NCBI RefSeq assembly: GCF_003265705.1
Contig: NW_020312859.1
Location: 5,544,763 to 5,608,762 of the forward strand
Reading direction: 5' to 3'
From: Callorhinus ursinus
Lineage: Eukaryota; Chordata; Mammalia; Carnivora; Otariidae
DNA: 64,000 nucleotides
The position numbers and the translations under genes are program-made. Below the pieces are notes generated by a model. The model did not search any database and was not told the origin of the DNA. It saw only the letters and a program-made list of their open reading frames with translations. Position 1 is the stretch's first letter, and each line of letters opens with the position of its first letter. Shown one piece after another: positions 10,401 through 19,740 of this stretch.

Positions 10401-13400
10401 CTGGGCTCAGTGCCAATCCTTGGAAGGGCTCAGGCCTTGGTCAGACATACCCAGGGAGATGTCCCGGCTCTCAGCGAGTCCGCCACAGAGGGACAGCTCT
10501 ATCATATCCACCATGTCCAGAGTGGGTTCTGGTTCCTGTTCAGGGTTGGGGTCTCCCAGGGGCTTCTGGCTGTTGGGTTCACTCCACCTTCTGGGCCCCA
10601 GTCCACAGTCACTGGAGGCAGAGGGGCCAACAGTGATGTGACTACAAAGAGGCTGGGGAGAGGAGGGCCTACACTCTCAGGCCCTTGGTAGCCAACCCCT
10701 GGCCCCAAGAACCCCCATCCCAAGACACCCTGGCACCCAGCACCCAGGCACCTCTGGGGGAAGTAAAGGGCTGCATTCTCAGAATCCAGAGAGGGCAAGT
10801 CGTCCAGATAGATGTCACTGGGGCCCAGATGCTGGCTTCTCTTCAGGGAGCCTGAGGGCAAAGGGGACACCTCTAGTCCTAACATGTGCTTAGTAGCATG
10901 AGCAGGAGGTGTCCCCTTGTCTTTGAACACACTAAAGCAGCGCTATCTGGTAGAACTTTTGGGGATGGTAGAAATGTCCCCTGCCTGCCTGCCCACCCAA
11001 TACCGCTAGCCAGACGTCACTATCCATGCACTGAAAATGTGGCATGATGGAGACACAGAATTGTATATGTTATTTAATTTCAAATAATTTTAACTACATT
11101 TTACATAGCCATATATAGCCAGCAACTACTGATTTGGACAGTGAGTCCTAGTAGCTTCCCACACTCTTAGGATAAACCCCAGCTCCTGCACCAGGAATGA
11201 TCCAGCATCTGCTCATCTTGCTGGCTTCCTCCCCACAACCCTGCCTTGCTCAAGACACACCAGCTGCCTCCCTTCCTAGACATGCAACCTCTCTCCCACT
11301 TCATGGCCTTGACACATGCTCTTCCCTCTGCCCAGAATTCTCTTCCCTTGATCCTCACTTGGCTGGGTCTTTATCGTTCGGGTCTCAGCTCACGCATCCC
11401 CCACTCGGAGAGGCCTTCCCCGACCACATGATTTAAATAGCCTCTGTGCCCACCGATGATTCTCTCCTGTGTCACGCACGACACGCTCTTCTCTGCTTAT
11501 GCATGCTTCATCTAGTTCCCTCACTGCAAGCCCATGAGGGCTGGAGCCAAGCACAGTGCCAGGCACACAGTAGGTGCTCAAAACACGTTTGAAGTACCAG
11601 AGTCCACCCAGGAGGTTTATGTGAGGCCAGGGAAAACCCTGGGAGAGGGCCAACCATCACTCACCTTTCCTCCCAGGGCCCCCCTCTGGTTGCCTGGTGG
11701 CCACTGGGACCTCCAGGGTGGCCCAGCTCCAGGATTTCGAGGGAAGAGGCAGGCCTGCATCCCTGCGGCTCTGAGGCGTGGTCTCCTTTCTCTCAGGAGT
11801 GGGGAGAGGGGAGCCCACCAAAGCGGGAGGCTCCACGTCAGTAGGAGGAAGGTCGGTACCAGCCCCTGCTTGCAGGATTAGGGGTCCCAAAGGGTCCGCA
11901 CCAGCCACAGAAGCGGAGGGGGTGCTGGGCTCTCCCCGAAGAGGACAGGCTGACCCAGCCCTGCCATCAGCGACCTTCGAGGACTCAGGCCACTCTGCTT
12001 TGGCCACCTTCGGTCAAACAAATGGGGTGGGGGAGGGGATGTGAACCAGCGCAGGGCCTGCCTCCCACACCCCACAAGGCCTTGGGGGTCCAAGTCTCAG
12101 TCACTGCACTTCTGACCCGCAGGGGACCACCGAGCCCCTAAAAGGCAGGGATGGGAGGCTGACATGGAGGCACTCACCTTCGGCAGCCTCCCCCAGGCCC
12201 ACTGTATGTGGGATTCAGCTCGTGGGGGGCTGGGCTCGGGGGTCCGCAGCTCCAGCTCTGAGTCACTCTTCGGGGACGTGAGCCCCCCCAGCGGGAGGCT
12301 GCAGGAAGCAAGAACTTAGAGGTCCTCAAGCCAGCCTGTCGCCCACCACTGCCCACCCCAGCCTGCGGAAAAAAGTATTTATCATACATATTCATGCCTC
12401 TGTTGGATCCAGAATGTATAAATATACGGAAGACTCCTACAAACCGACAATAATGAGGCAAGCTAGTAAAAAAAAAAAAAAAAAAAAAAATGGGCAAAGA
12501 CCTAAAATAAACACTTGGCACGGGAGATGTAGAACTGGCTGGTAAACATACTAAATGTGTTCTATGTCATTATTCATCAGGAAGATATAAATACAAAATA
12601 CTCTGAGACCTTGGCCTTGGGTCCCTGCCTGCAGGCCACCTAGACTCTCACCTGGACTGGGGGCCCCACTCGCCATCAGAGTAGGGGTAGATGTCTCTGG
12701 CTTGCGGTAAGGACTCCCCTTCTGACCGGACGCTGCTGAGGGGGCTGCAGGGAAATAAATGGTCACCGACAGGACCGGGCACCCCAGGTAGCGCATGGGG
12801 GCCTGGGTGTCAGGGGCTCGGGGAGGTGAAGCCCGGAGAAGTCACGGCCCTTGTCCAGGGTCACAGAGCATCAGCAGAGGAAACGGTGCTTGAACCCTGG
12901 GTGGTATCCCCACACCCGTAGGCCCCCACCTGGTCCACACACACCCTGGGGGCTCTGGCCTTGGCTTTTCCAGCAGGGACAGCTCACTGTCAGCGCCCGT
13001 CTCCAGCTCCTCCGAACTAGAATTGGCTGCCACCGTGCCCTCCTTCCGCCTGGGCTTCCTCCTGCGAAGCCTCTTCTTCCGCCCAGTGGAGGGCATCCCA
13101 TCAGAGATGGCCTCGGGCTCACTGGCTGTGCTCACCTGGGAGTCTGAGGGGAGCCCAGACAGGTCCCCACAAGGGATGGGCGATGTGCACAGACACGGAG
13201 GTACGTGTTCCTGTGAGACAGACCAGGGGCTAGAGCCTGGGGGGCCACCCTCGCCACCCAGTCGTTCTGAGCCCTGCCTGAGTCCCAGGGCCTGGGTGTG
13301 AGCTCATTCGGGCTCAGGAAAACAGGCACAGAGGCTGGTCCAAGGCAGCAGCAGCAAGGCCTCACAACTGGGCCTGGGTGCCACACGAACCACCCTGTCC

Positions 13401-15615
13401 AGGTAGAACCCTGAACCTTGGCTACTCATTTCCTCCTCTGCCCACACCTGCTTTCCCTTTAAGACTCAGCCAGACATCACCTCCTCCAGGAAGCTTGCCC
13501 TGACTAACCCCAGCCCCAGTTCCAACCCCCTCCACTGCCATGACCATATAGTTCCATCATCTGTTGTGTATATGTCTGGCTCCCAGGCTGGTCTGGGAGC
13601 CCTCTTTGCAGGCAGGGGTGACCCGTCACCCGAGTCCACTGCAGTGTCGGGCATACAGTAGGGGCTTATTTAAAGTTTGTGAAGCTCAGACTGTTGGAAC
13701 ACCTCCTGCTGGCTTGTGCTGGGCTCTGCCTCCCTTCTGAAACACCCCTCTCCTCGTCCCTCCCCCCCATCCTTCCATGCTCTAACTGCACCGAGCCAGC
13801 ACCAGATCCAGAACAATCCATCTCACGCTTGCCAGCCCCCTCCCAGCCATGCGACAGCACCCTCCTCCTTTTCAGGCCGCCCAGGGAAGGCCTCCTTTTC
13901 ACCCTCCAGGGGCCCAGCTCCAGTGTCCTCTTCTGAGAAACCTTCCCCAGCTTTCCCCAGGAAGGAAATCAGCTCTTGCTGCCCCCATCCCAATTCTGCT
14001 CAGGCTCCAACAGCATGCTGGGAGTGCCAGCCCTAGCTGATCCCCCCGCCCCCATCAGACTTGCTGCTAGGGTGGTTCCCAGGGGCAGGTCAGTGACAGG
14101 GCGCAAGGTCCGGCCCAGAGGCGGCAGGTGCCGCAAGGCACTTACATCATCGCTCTCCAGCTCCTGGATGAAGAAGGCCTCCCCGCTGTCCCCCAGCTTC
14201 ATGTGCAAGTCCACAGGCTCCCCGTTGATCTCGATGTCGACCTGTAAAGGGGCATCGTGGTGTACAGTCCCCACCATTGTCCCTCACCCCCACACTCTGT
14301 TCTACTGGCCCCCCTGCCCCTCTGGAGCACTGCGCTTGCTGGAACTCCTACCCCCCAGCCCCTGGTGTGCCCGGCTGCTCCCCACCCCAAGGGCCTCTGC
14401 TCGGACTGCCCTTTGCAGAGAGGCTGCGATGAGGTCGCCACCCCCCCGCCCCCCATTTTCCTATTCTCTGGACTTTCTTGCACACACCACTGTCTCAGGA
14501 TTCTTGTCTGCCTTGATTTCTGTTCTTTCTGCCACATCCCATCAGAACAAGACATGACCCATCTTGTCGCCGCTGTGTCCCCAACCCCCAGAGTGCTTAC
14601 TGACTACATGAACAACGGTATGAAGGACCACTTTCTAGGCACTGATGGAGAGTTTTATCTGGATTCTCCCCTTTAACCTCCCAGCAACACTGTGCCATAG
14701 CTCCTATCCCTACCCCTACCTTATAGACGAGGAAACCGAGACCCCAGAGGTGTTAAGTAACATACTGGGAGGTGGCCAAGTGCGGCTGTGAGCCACGAAG
14801 TCTGCCCCAGCTCTTTACCGCCTCGCTATACAGTCCCCCACAAACTGACAGTTTCCTGTTAGGATTCTGGCACATTCCCAGGGGCCCCATAGGAAGAGGA
14901 TTTGGACTCACCAAACCTCTTTTCATACTCCAGACCTCGGCACTAAAAAAAAGCTGTCACGTTCGCCTGGGCCCAGAGAAGACAGCACAACTTTCTGAAG
15001 GGAGACAAGCTGACCTTTTGAGTGCCACCCACATACCTGGCCCTGGGACGGTGTTATCAGCTCCTACCTCATTCTCCCACATCACCCCTCCGGCACCAGG
15101 TAGATGAGAGTGTGCATCCATCCGCCCAGGTGGGGAGACTTACCAAGAACGTACAGGTGAGGTCTTAGTAAGCTGGAGCCAGGTCGGACAGCCCAGGTAC
15201 CAGGGACAGCCCCACTGTGCGGCTCCCATGGGAAAATGGGAACCCTCTGGGACCCAAAGCCCCAAACCAACCCCAAACTGTCAAAGTAAATGCAAAAGAA
15301 CAGACGCTTGTCCAGAGCACAGATCACCACCTGAGGGAGGTCTAGGCCGTCTCCTGGGACTGCAGGGGCTGCCCTGGCCTTAAGAGCCCACCCTGCCGTG
15401 GCCCCTGGCTGGCCAGCGCTCACCACCTTCTCCCGAGACCGCAGGACGCCGAGCTTGCCGAAGCGCACATGGAAGGGCGAGCATCGGAAGGAGCCGTCCA
15501 CCTGCTTCACCACCAGCACGTCAATGCCACCACTCAGCGTGGCCGGGTTCAGGCCTCGGTATATGTCCTTCATCGTCCCCAACACCGTCCCTGCCAGTTG
15601 CCCCACGTAGTTCAT
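4299..15615 (-). CDS. LPIN3: LPIN3, lipin-3 phosphatidate phosphatase, complete coding region of 19 exons
   Basis: Lipin-3 is a Mg2+-dependent phosphatidate phosphatase that turns phosphatidate into diacylglycerol for triacylglycerol and phospholipid synthesis; lipins are also nuclear coactivators. Joined minus-strand coding exons: 15615-15424, 14241-14146, 13210-12945, 12735-12652, 12298-12178, 12007-11665, 10851-10752, 10611-10451, 10001-9908, 9809-9740, 8099-8007, 7930-7887, 7160-7034, 6140-5992, 5805-5719, 5266-5114, 4919-4805, 4725-4622, 4443-4299. All have GT-AG borders and matching phases, giving 2544 bases and 847 residues (human 851). Domains in order: N-LIP (about 1-110), basic NLS (140-152, [13 protein letters not shown]), variable acidic/Ser/Pro middle, M-Lip (about 486-540), HAD-like C-LIP with DIDGT (D640, D642, T644) and the coactivator motif LGHIL (651-655). 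No inactivating change is seen. The start ATG opens the conserved [11 protein letters not shown]. Ambiguity: tandem splice sites at 12736-12745 and 12930-12944. Confidence 0.97.
4622..4725 (-). CDS. LPIN3: LPIN3 coding exon 18
   Basis: Residues 766-800: [16 protein letters not shown] then [19 protein letters not shown], part of the catalytic C-LIP domain. The human sequence has FAYRQ where this has TAYQQ. Donor GTGAGG, acceptor CCCATAG. Confidence 0.95.
4805..4919 (-). CDS. LPIN3: LPIN3 coding exon 17
   Basis: Residues 727-765: [19 protein letters not shown] then [20 protein letters not shown], the conserved C-LIP segment shared by lipins and yeast Pah1, including the FGNRPND HAD-fold motif completed by the next exon. 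Confidence 0.96.
5114..5266 (-). CDS. LPIN3: LPIN3 coding exon 16
   Basis: Residues 676-727: [19 protein letters not shown] through the P-rich [20 protein letters not shown](A/P)IG is a HAD motif II equivalent in lipins. Donor GTAACC, acceptor ACCTCCAG. Confidence 0.96.
5719..5805 (-). CDS. LPIN3: LPIN3 coding exon 15 with LxxIL motif
   Basis: Residues 647-676, [20 protein letters not shown] and on. LGHIL is the LxxIL motif known in lipin-1 for binding PPARalpha/PGC-1alpha. Donor GTGAGTGCC, acceptor GGCTGTAG. Confidence 0.96.
5992..6140 (-). CDS. LPIN3: LPIN3 coding exon 14 with DxDxT catalytic motif
   Basis: Residues 598-647. It begins [20 protein letters not shown] and ends [14 protein letters not shown]640 is the expected nucleophile and D642 the general acid/base of the HAD phosphatase, so the catalytic core is intact. 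An apparent Met at 6179 is intronic, upstream of the acceptor at 6141. Confidence 0.98.
6141..7033 (-). other. LPIN3: LPIN3 intron, no feature seen
   Basis: GT-AG intron between exons 13 and 14. I see no recognisable repeat, RNA gene or coding exon in it. Confidence 0.7.
7034..7160 (-). CDS. LPIN3: LPIN3 coding exon 13
   Basis: Residues 555-597: [20 protein letters not shown], then a Pro/Ser stretch and [15 protein letters not shown]. It links M-Lip to the catalytic C-LIP domain. Human has two TPPSTP repeats here where this copy has a shorter PLTPAY run, accounting for part of the 4-residue length difference. Confidence 0.94.
7615..7760 (+). repeat. MIR-like SINE relic in LPIN3 intron
   Basis: Contains the MIR core pattern 'ggcctcagttttcccatctgtgaaatggggac' in degenerate form, in + orientation, antisense to LPIN3. 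Confidence 0.6.
7887..7930 (-). CDS. LPIN3: LPIN3 coding exon 12 (44-base micro-exon)
   Basis: Encodes [15 protein letters not shown] (about residues 541-555), matching the human SAQKEKTAAKEQQG segment. Acceptor CTTCCCACAG, donor GTGAGC. Phase 0 in, phase 2 out. It is too short to find as an ORF but is required to keep the frame. Confidence 0.92.
8007..8099 (-). CDS. LPIN3: LPIN3 coding exon 11
   Basis: Residues 510-540: [20 protein letters not shown] then [11 protein letters not shown]. The Trp/Arg-rich RWWFSWRRR block belongs to the M-Lip region. Acceptor CCCACAG, donor GTGAGTGG. Confidence 0.95.
8100..9739 (-). other. LPIN3: LPIN3 intron (1.64 kb)
   Basis: GT-AG intron between exons 10 and 11. 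A short MIR/L2-type tail is visible at about 9310-9355 (cctggcacacagtaggtact). No other feature is recognised. Confidence 0.6.
9740..9809 (-). CDS. LPIN3: LPIN3 coding exon 10
   Basis: Residues 486-509: [20 protein letters not shown] then LPK, the core of the M-Lip domain. Acceptor TCTCCAG, donor GTAATG. Confidence 0.96.
9908..10001 (-). CDS. LPIN3: LPIN3 coding exon 9
   Basis: Residues 455-485: [20 protein letters not shown] then [12 protein letters not shown], conserved lipin sequence leading into M-Lip. Confidence 0.95.
10451..10611 (-). CDS. LPIN3: LPIN3 coding exon 8
   Basis: Residues 401-454: [20 protein letters not shown] through [20 protein letters not shown] to RDISL. The Ser-containing RRWSEP patch resembles a phosphosite context of lipins (inference). 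Acceptor GCCTCCAG, donor GTATGT. Confidence 0.93.
10752..10851 (-). CDS. LPIN3: LPIN3 coding exon 7
   Basis: Residues 368-401: [20 protein letters not shown] then [13 protein letters not shown]. The [10 protein letters not shown] motif is diagnostic of lipins. Acceptor TGCCCTCAG, donor GTGCCTGG. Confidence 0.96.
11040..11600 (+). repeat. L2 LINE relic in LPIN3 intron
   Basis: From about 11150 the sequence follows the L2 3'-end pattern on the + strand: 'tctgcccagaattctcttccc', 'ggcctt ccccgacca', and the terminal 'gtgccaggcacacagtaggtgctca'. It sits antisense in the intron between exons 6 and 7. 11040-11150 is AT-rich, possibly a separate old fragment. Confidence 0.7.
11665..12007 (-). CDS. 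LPIN3: LPIN3 coding exon 6 (largest, variable region)
   Basis: Residues 254-368, the poorly conserved Ser/Pro/Gly-rich middle of lipin-3. It starts [18 protein letters not shown] and ends with the conserved [13 protein letters not shown] block and GRKG. The frame is open throughout. Donor GTGAGTG, acceptor GACCGAAG. Confidence 0.92.
12178..12298 (-). CDS. LPIN3: LPIN3 coding exon 5
   Basis: Residues 213-253: [20 protein letters not shown] then [32 protein letters not shown] is the lipin Ser/acidic patch, and HxQWxWGxLP is conserved in all mammalian lipins. Acceptor CTTCCTGCAG, donor GTGAGTGCC. Confidence 0.95.
12398..12600 (+). repeat. L1 ORF2 fossil fragment
   Basis: In the short intron between LPIN3 exons 4 and 5 the + strand resembles the 3' half of L1 ORF2 DNA (a 'tgggcaaagacct...aacacttggca', 'aaacata', 'cattattcatcaggaagatataaa' pattern). 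It is full of changes and interrupted by a 23-base A run at 12468-12490. It is non-coding. Confidence 0.7.
12468..12490 (+). repeat. Poly(A) run, 23 A
   Basis: Uninterrupted A tract inside the L1 fossil. On the LPIN3 strand it is a poly(T) run about 170 bases upstream of exon 5. Its length is likely to vary between individuals. Confidence 0.9.
12652..12735 (-). CDS. LPIN3: LPIN3 coding exon 4 (alternative acceptor noted)
   Basis: Residues 185-213: [20 protein letters not shown] then [18 protein letters not shown] is the conserved lipin motif. I chose the CCTCAG acceptor because the result then aligns residue for residue with human SVQLEEKSSLQPKDIYP. A second CTGCAG acceptor nine bases earlier (exon to 12744) would add three residues in frame. 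Confidence 0.88.
12945..13210 (-). CDS. LPIN3: LPIN3 coding exon 3 with nuclear localisation signal
   Basis: Residues 97-185: [20 protein letters not shown], the basic [16 protein letters not shown] (140-152), then an acidic/Ser patch [16 protein letters not shown] and KPRPEPPG. The donor chosen after PPG is GG|GTGTGT, to match human PPG|SV. A stronger-looking donor CAG|GTGGGG 15 bases further on (exon low end 12930) would add five residues in frame. Confidence 0.87.
13211..14145 (-). other. LPIN3: LPIN3 intron with L2 relic
   Basis: GT-AG intron. The stretch 13430-13690 is L2-like on the + strand ('ctcagccagacatcacctcctccaggaagc', then 'gcatacagtaggggctta'). The rest is C/T-rich with no coding potential that I credit. 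Confidence 0.6.
14146..14241 (-). CDS. LPIN3: LPIN3 coding exon 2
   Basis: Residues 65-96: [20 protein letters not shown] then [12 protein letters not shown], the second half of the N-LIP domain. It includes the conserved Gly residue ([11 protein letters not shown]) equivalent to the site altered in the fld lipin-1 mouse. Acceptor CCTTTACAG, donor GTAAGTG. Confidence 0.97.
14600..14830 (-). repeat. MIR relic in LPIN3 intron
   Basis: The + strand reads the reverse-complement MIR pattern: 'tttaacctcccagcaacactgtg', 'tagacgaggaaaccgagacc', 'gttaagtaacat'. The remaining intron (14242-14600, 14830-15423) shows nothing recognisable. Confidence 0.65.
15424..15615 (-). CDS. LPIN3: LPIN3 coding exon 1, start codon and N-LIP
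   Basis: Residues 1-64: [64 protein letters not shown]. This is the invariant N-LIP start of all lipins, so the ATG at 15615-15613 is secure. The exon continues upstream as 5'UTR, probably to the acceptor TTGTTCCAG at about 15643. Donor GTGAGCGC. Confidence 0.98.
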
Positions 15616-15989
15616 AGCTGGTGCTGGCAAAGGGAGGAGGTGCTGGAACAAAGGCAGGGTCCACCTCCCTCAGTGGGGAGGCTCTGCAGCCCGGGCTCCA
15701 GGACCCCCAGGACCCCAAGCATGGGAGCGGCAGACCAGGAGTGGGGGGCAAAGGTCTCCCCAGACTTACGGTGTGTTGCCCTCGGAGCACCTGCGCAGAC
15801 CGGAGGGATGGGCGGTGTGCCTGCAGGTGTGGGTCCTAGCCCCGGCTCGCCCACCGACCTGCTATGGGGCTCCTGGACACCTGCCTTCCTTCTCCAAGTG
15901 CCGATCTCTGCATCTGTCAAATGAGAGCACCGGGTGAGGTGATCTGGGGTGCCCTGCATCTCTAAATGCTGTGAGTAATGATAATGACC

Positions 15990-16180
15990 ATGGTGTTCGG
16001 TGGCAGGGCTCATTCCATCTTTGCAACAACCTGTGAGGCTGGCCGAGCGGGTGTCATTATTGCTGTTTACAGACAAGCTTGCTGAGGCTCAGTGATTTGC
16101 CCAGGACCACGACTAGTAAGGAGAGGAGCCAGGTCCCAGACCCAGGCCTGTGTGGCTGCAGACCCCTCAGTGTGAACCAC
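15990..16180 (-). repeat. MIR relic
   Basis: Reverse-complement MIR pattern on the + strand: 'tttgcaacaacctgtgagg', 'ttacagacaagcttgctgagg', 'cccaggaccacgactagtaag'. Confidence 0.65.
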
Positions 16181-17679
16181 TGGGCGGGCCCGACTGCGGG
16201 GACAGGGGCAGGTCAGCACCCCTCCCTGATGCAACGGGCGGCAGCCTCATGATATATTAGGCCCAGGGTCTGGCTGGGTAATGGGTGACAGCCCTAAAGG
16301 CTGATCTCTTCCCAGTAAGTAGGGAGGAGAGAGTCTCAGTTCTTCCATCTGAGAAATGGGTTCATCTGTCTTGCTGCTTCCTAGTCTTAGGAGTTGGAAG
16401 GGGCCTTGCTGCGCCATCGTGGCTGATCTGTGGAGAACCAGGGGTGGGGTACCTCAGGTACCTAAGGCTCTGCCCAGCTCTGTTTCTGGGGTCAGATACT
16501 TGAGGGAAAGCATCTCCTATAGCTGGGGGTAAAATGACCTCCCAGTTTATGGCCCCAAATATCAAACTCCTTCCCAGTTTCCCTGGAACAGGTGGGAATC
16601 CTATCCAAGATCCATCACCTGACCCCAGTGTCTCCAGGCCATAGTTCTCAGGCCTGACCCCCACTTCTGAGACCCTGGCTCAGCTGGCCAGGCCTGGAGA
16701 CCCACATTCAGGCCTTAGGCTGTCCCCTGCCCCATCAAAGCTGCCCCTCCTTCCCCCAGCCAGACCGGTCTCTCCAGCTTTCCCACACCAGGCAGAGCTA
16801 GGTAAGCCAGAAGCAGAAGGCTGTGGCAGCCGTGGGGAAGAGCCAGGGCCGTAACGAGAGCTGCTTCCATGCTGGCACGGTGCCCGCCCCACCAACAGCA
16901 GCTCGTGGTCCCTTCCCTGCTGGCCGGGCCAATGGCCTGCTGCCCCTCTGGCTGCCAGGAGCCAGGCCATTCCATCTCTGCATGGCACTCCCACCTCGCA
17001 GACCCCGCATCAGAACACCTGGAGGACCAACTGCCATGCAAGACCACTCCTCAAAGAAGTTAAGTGACATCCATAGGCCATAGATGGGGCAGGGTGGGGA
17101 GAGTGATGACTCGTATCCCGGTTTCCTGACCCCATGTCATGGTTCCTGCCACCCCACAGTCCCCAAACCACCCGACAGTTGTCTGCAGGGAGGGCAGCCG
17201 CCCCAGCCCACCTCTGCACAACCCTTGCCACTCAAAATGTGGCCCAGCAGTGTCAGCATCACCTGGGAGCTCATTAGAAACCTAGAACTTCAGAAACATA
17301 AGGTACAACTGGAATTGCTAAAATGAAAACGGGATAAAATGAAGCTTTCTGGACCCTGATAATGGCATTCAAATATAATATACAGTTTATCTGCAAAGCA
17401 CCCACTATGCGCTAGGTGAAAATTTCCACTTTGGTTCCTTCCTACGCCAAATTCTGTGAATAAAGGTCAGACACGTGATGGGCAGGTCTCTAGATCACTG
17501 TGCTCAGGAAAAGCAGAGAAGACTCCAGAAGCTTCCAGGAATAAAGGAGGAAGCATGGGAGGGGCAGACCGGGAGTGGGGGCAAAGGTCTGCCCAGGTGG
17601 AGGCTCAGACCTGAGTTATCTGCCCCGCTGAGGATGAAAGAGCTGGGCTGGGTAGTGACCGGCTCGGCTTGACCTAGTA

Positions 17680-17880
17680 CAGATTTTCTCAACTTCAGCA
17701 TCATTGCCGTTTGGGGCTAGATAATCCTTTGCTTCGGGGGTATCGTAGGATGTTTAGCAGCATTCCTGGTGTCTACCCACTGATACCAGTATTACACCCC
17801 CTCCAGTGTGACAACCAAATTGTCTCCAAACATTGTCAGATGTCCCCCGGGGAACAAAACGGCTCTTCGTAGAGAGCCAA
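17680..17880 (+). mobile_element. hAT-Charlie/MER-type DNA transposon relic
   Basis: Matches the common mammalian non-autonomous element pattern: 'gtaggatgtttagcagcatt', 'tctacccactgataccagta', 'gtgacaaccaaattgtctcc', 'aacattgtcagatgtccccc'. The exact subfamily name would need RepeatMasker. Confidence 0.65.
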
Positions 17881-18460
17881 TGAGGTAGTAGAGCTGAATG
17901 GCAGAGACGGCACCATCTCTGGGGGGCATGGGGTCCTACTCTGCTCCAGCCTTGGGGCATCCTCAGGCAAGTAATGTGCTAGCCTCAGTTTCGCCTTTAT
18001 GAAATAAGGCCCCCATTATTCAAACCCTCCTCAGCCTAGAATTCATTCCTCCCCCTGGGAGCCCCCACACTACGAGTGGATGCCCCCCACATCTGCCCAC
18101 TCAGCATTTGGGGGGACTCCAATGAGCTAAGCCCTGGGATCCCCTCTTCTGTCTGCACCCATCTCTGAAGGCATCTGCTCTCCCCCAGGACCCAGCTCTG
18201 CCTTCTTGGTCTTCTGCAAGACCTCTGCTTGGCTCCCTTATACCACCCTTCACCCCAAACTAACATGTCTAAACTCAAACACTTCATCTCTCCCCCAGGG
18301 ACCCAGATCAGCTGAATTCCTCTCAGGATTCATGGGCATCCCTCCCTCCTGAGCCCTTTGAATCCTATCCCCCCATTTCGTTCTCCTCCTGCTGTCCTAG
18401 GTCAAGGCGTTGCTACCGGATGCCCAGATCCTGGGTGGCAACAGGACACTGTAAGATACT

Positions 18461-18653
18461 AGACTATCTGGGTTCTTTTTTTTTTTTTTAAGGTTTTATT
18501 TATTTATTTGACAGAGAGAGACAGCGAGAGAGGGAACACAAGCAGGGGGAGCGGGAGGGGGAGAAGCAGGCTTCCCGCCGAGCAGGGAGCCCGATGCAGG
18601 ACTCGATCCCAGGACCACTGAGCCACTCAGGCGCCCCTAGACTATCTGGGTTC
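18461..18653 (-). mobile_element. CAN-SINE with perfect target-site duplication and internal deletion
   Basis: Minus-oriented SINE body (18476-18638) with its A tail seen as poly(T) on the left. It is flanked by the exact 15-base duplication AGACTATCTGGGTTC at 18461-18475 and 18639-18653. About 45 bases between the two tRNA promoter boxes are missing compared with the other copies. Confidence 0.93.
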
Positions 18654-18654
18654 T

Positions 18655-18800
18655 AATTCCCTCCCTGACACCTTGGGCAAGTCACTTCATCTCTCTAAGC
18701 TTCGGTTTCAGCCTCTGAAATGGGGATAGGGGATGTGTGAGTAATTAATGGGATAACTCACGGAAAGCACTAGTACACAGTAAATGCCCATAGGTGTCAC
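18655..18800 (+). repeat. MIR SINE relic
   Basis: Good MIR match on the + strand: 'cttgggcaagtcacttcatc', 'tctctaagcttcggtttc', 'ctctgaaatggggatagg', 'actagtacacagtaaatgc'. Confidence 0.8.
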
Positions 18801-19587
18801 CTATCAACAGCAGCATCTTTTGGGGCATCATGACAGCCTCAGTCACCCTAGGCTGGTCCTGAGGGCACTACAGGTCAGACTGCAATGCACTGTCTCTGTC
18901 CACCGTTGAGAGGTTAGACTTCTTTCCATATCATTCCAGGCCCTCTTACACCATGGTGGCCCGCTTTTTGCAAAGTGAGCAGGTAGACTCCAGGCAGGCC
19001 TCACAGGGTGCCCAAGCCTCAGGGCCCACTTTGGAACACCCACAGGCCTCCCAGGCCAGCACACAGCTCTACCCCAGGGTCTGAGGTTCCGCCTTTCTGG
19101 GCTCCCAGATCTGGGGAAGGGTGAAGGTACAGCAGGACCAGAAGCAGCAGGAGGATAAGCATTCCTATAGCCCTGGAAGGGAGAAAGCTCCACCCCTGGC
19201 TCCCCAGCACCCGTCACAGCTACTGGGTCTCACCCCATCTCCGCAGGGTGAGCAAGGGTCAGACCCTGTTTTGCAAGACAGGACGCTCAGTACCAGAGAG
19301 GGTGGGTGACCTCCCAAAGGCCTGGGGTGAAGCTGGGCCAGCCACCCCCGAGAGGTTTTGGCATCTTATCTCCTGATCCCATATTCTGGATGTCTGGGGT
19401 CCCGCAGCGGCTGGGCCAGGGAGGGGGACGAAGTGAGACCGGCAGCTCCACTCATGAGCTACCTTCTGATGTCCAGAAATGGACCCAGGCCCGCGGACAG
19501 GAAGAAACGTGGGTCAGATGGCAGGACAGATAGGCAGGGCAGGGCTGGGGAAGGGGTACCTCTTCTCAGGCCGGGGTTAGGCCCTAC

Positions 19588-19740
19588 CTGGGGAGCTGCC
19601 CACTGGACCTCCGGGATCCGGAGCCGCCGCCTGAGTGCACGGGGTCAGCGGTAAGTGTCCTCCGCCCCACACTCAGTTGGAGCTTCCGTCTCCTCTAGGA
19701 CCGGGTGAGATCCCGGCTCCGCCCCTTGAGCCTGGCGGGT
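19588..19740 (-). other. LPIN3: Candidate LPIN3 non-coding exon 1
   Basis: On the minus strand a GC-rich segment ends in a good donor, CCCCAG|GTAGGG, at 19588/19587, directly downstream of a GC-box and CCAAT-containing promoter. It would splice to the ATG exon at 15.6 kb as 5'UTR. The upstream limit is approximate because the transcription start cannot be read from sequence. Identity as exon 1 is inference. Confidence 0.45.

Larger units (their letters stand above)
15643..19587 (-). other. LPIN3: LPIN3 5' intron (between non-coding exon 1 and the ATG exon)
   Basis: About 4 kb without coding sequence. It holds a MIR relic (about 15990-16180), a MER5/Charlie-type DNA element (about 17680-17880), a CAN-SINE (18476-18638) and a MIR (18655-18800). 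16200-17200 and 17900-18460 show nothing I can name beyond weak L2-like pieces. Confidence 0.5.

Noticed and set aside
13976..14557. 193-aa plus-strand ORF overlapping LPIN3 exon 2
   Set aside because: Antisense to a real exon and low complexity. No supporting splice or promoter signal.
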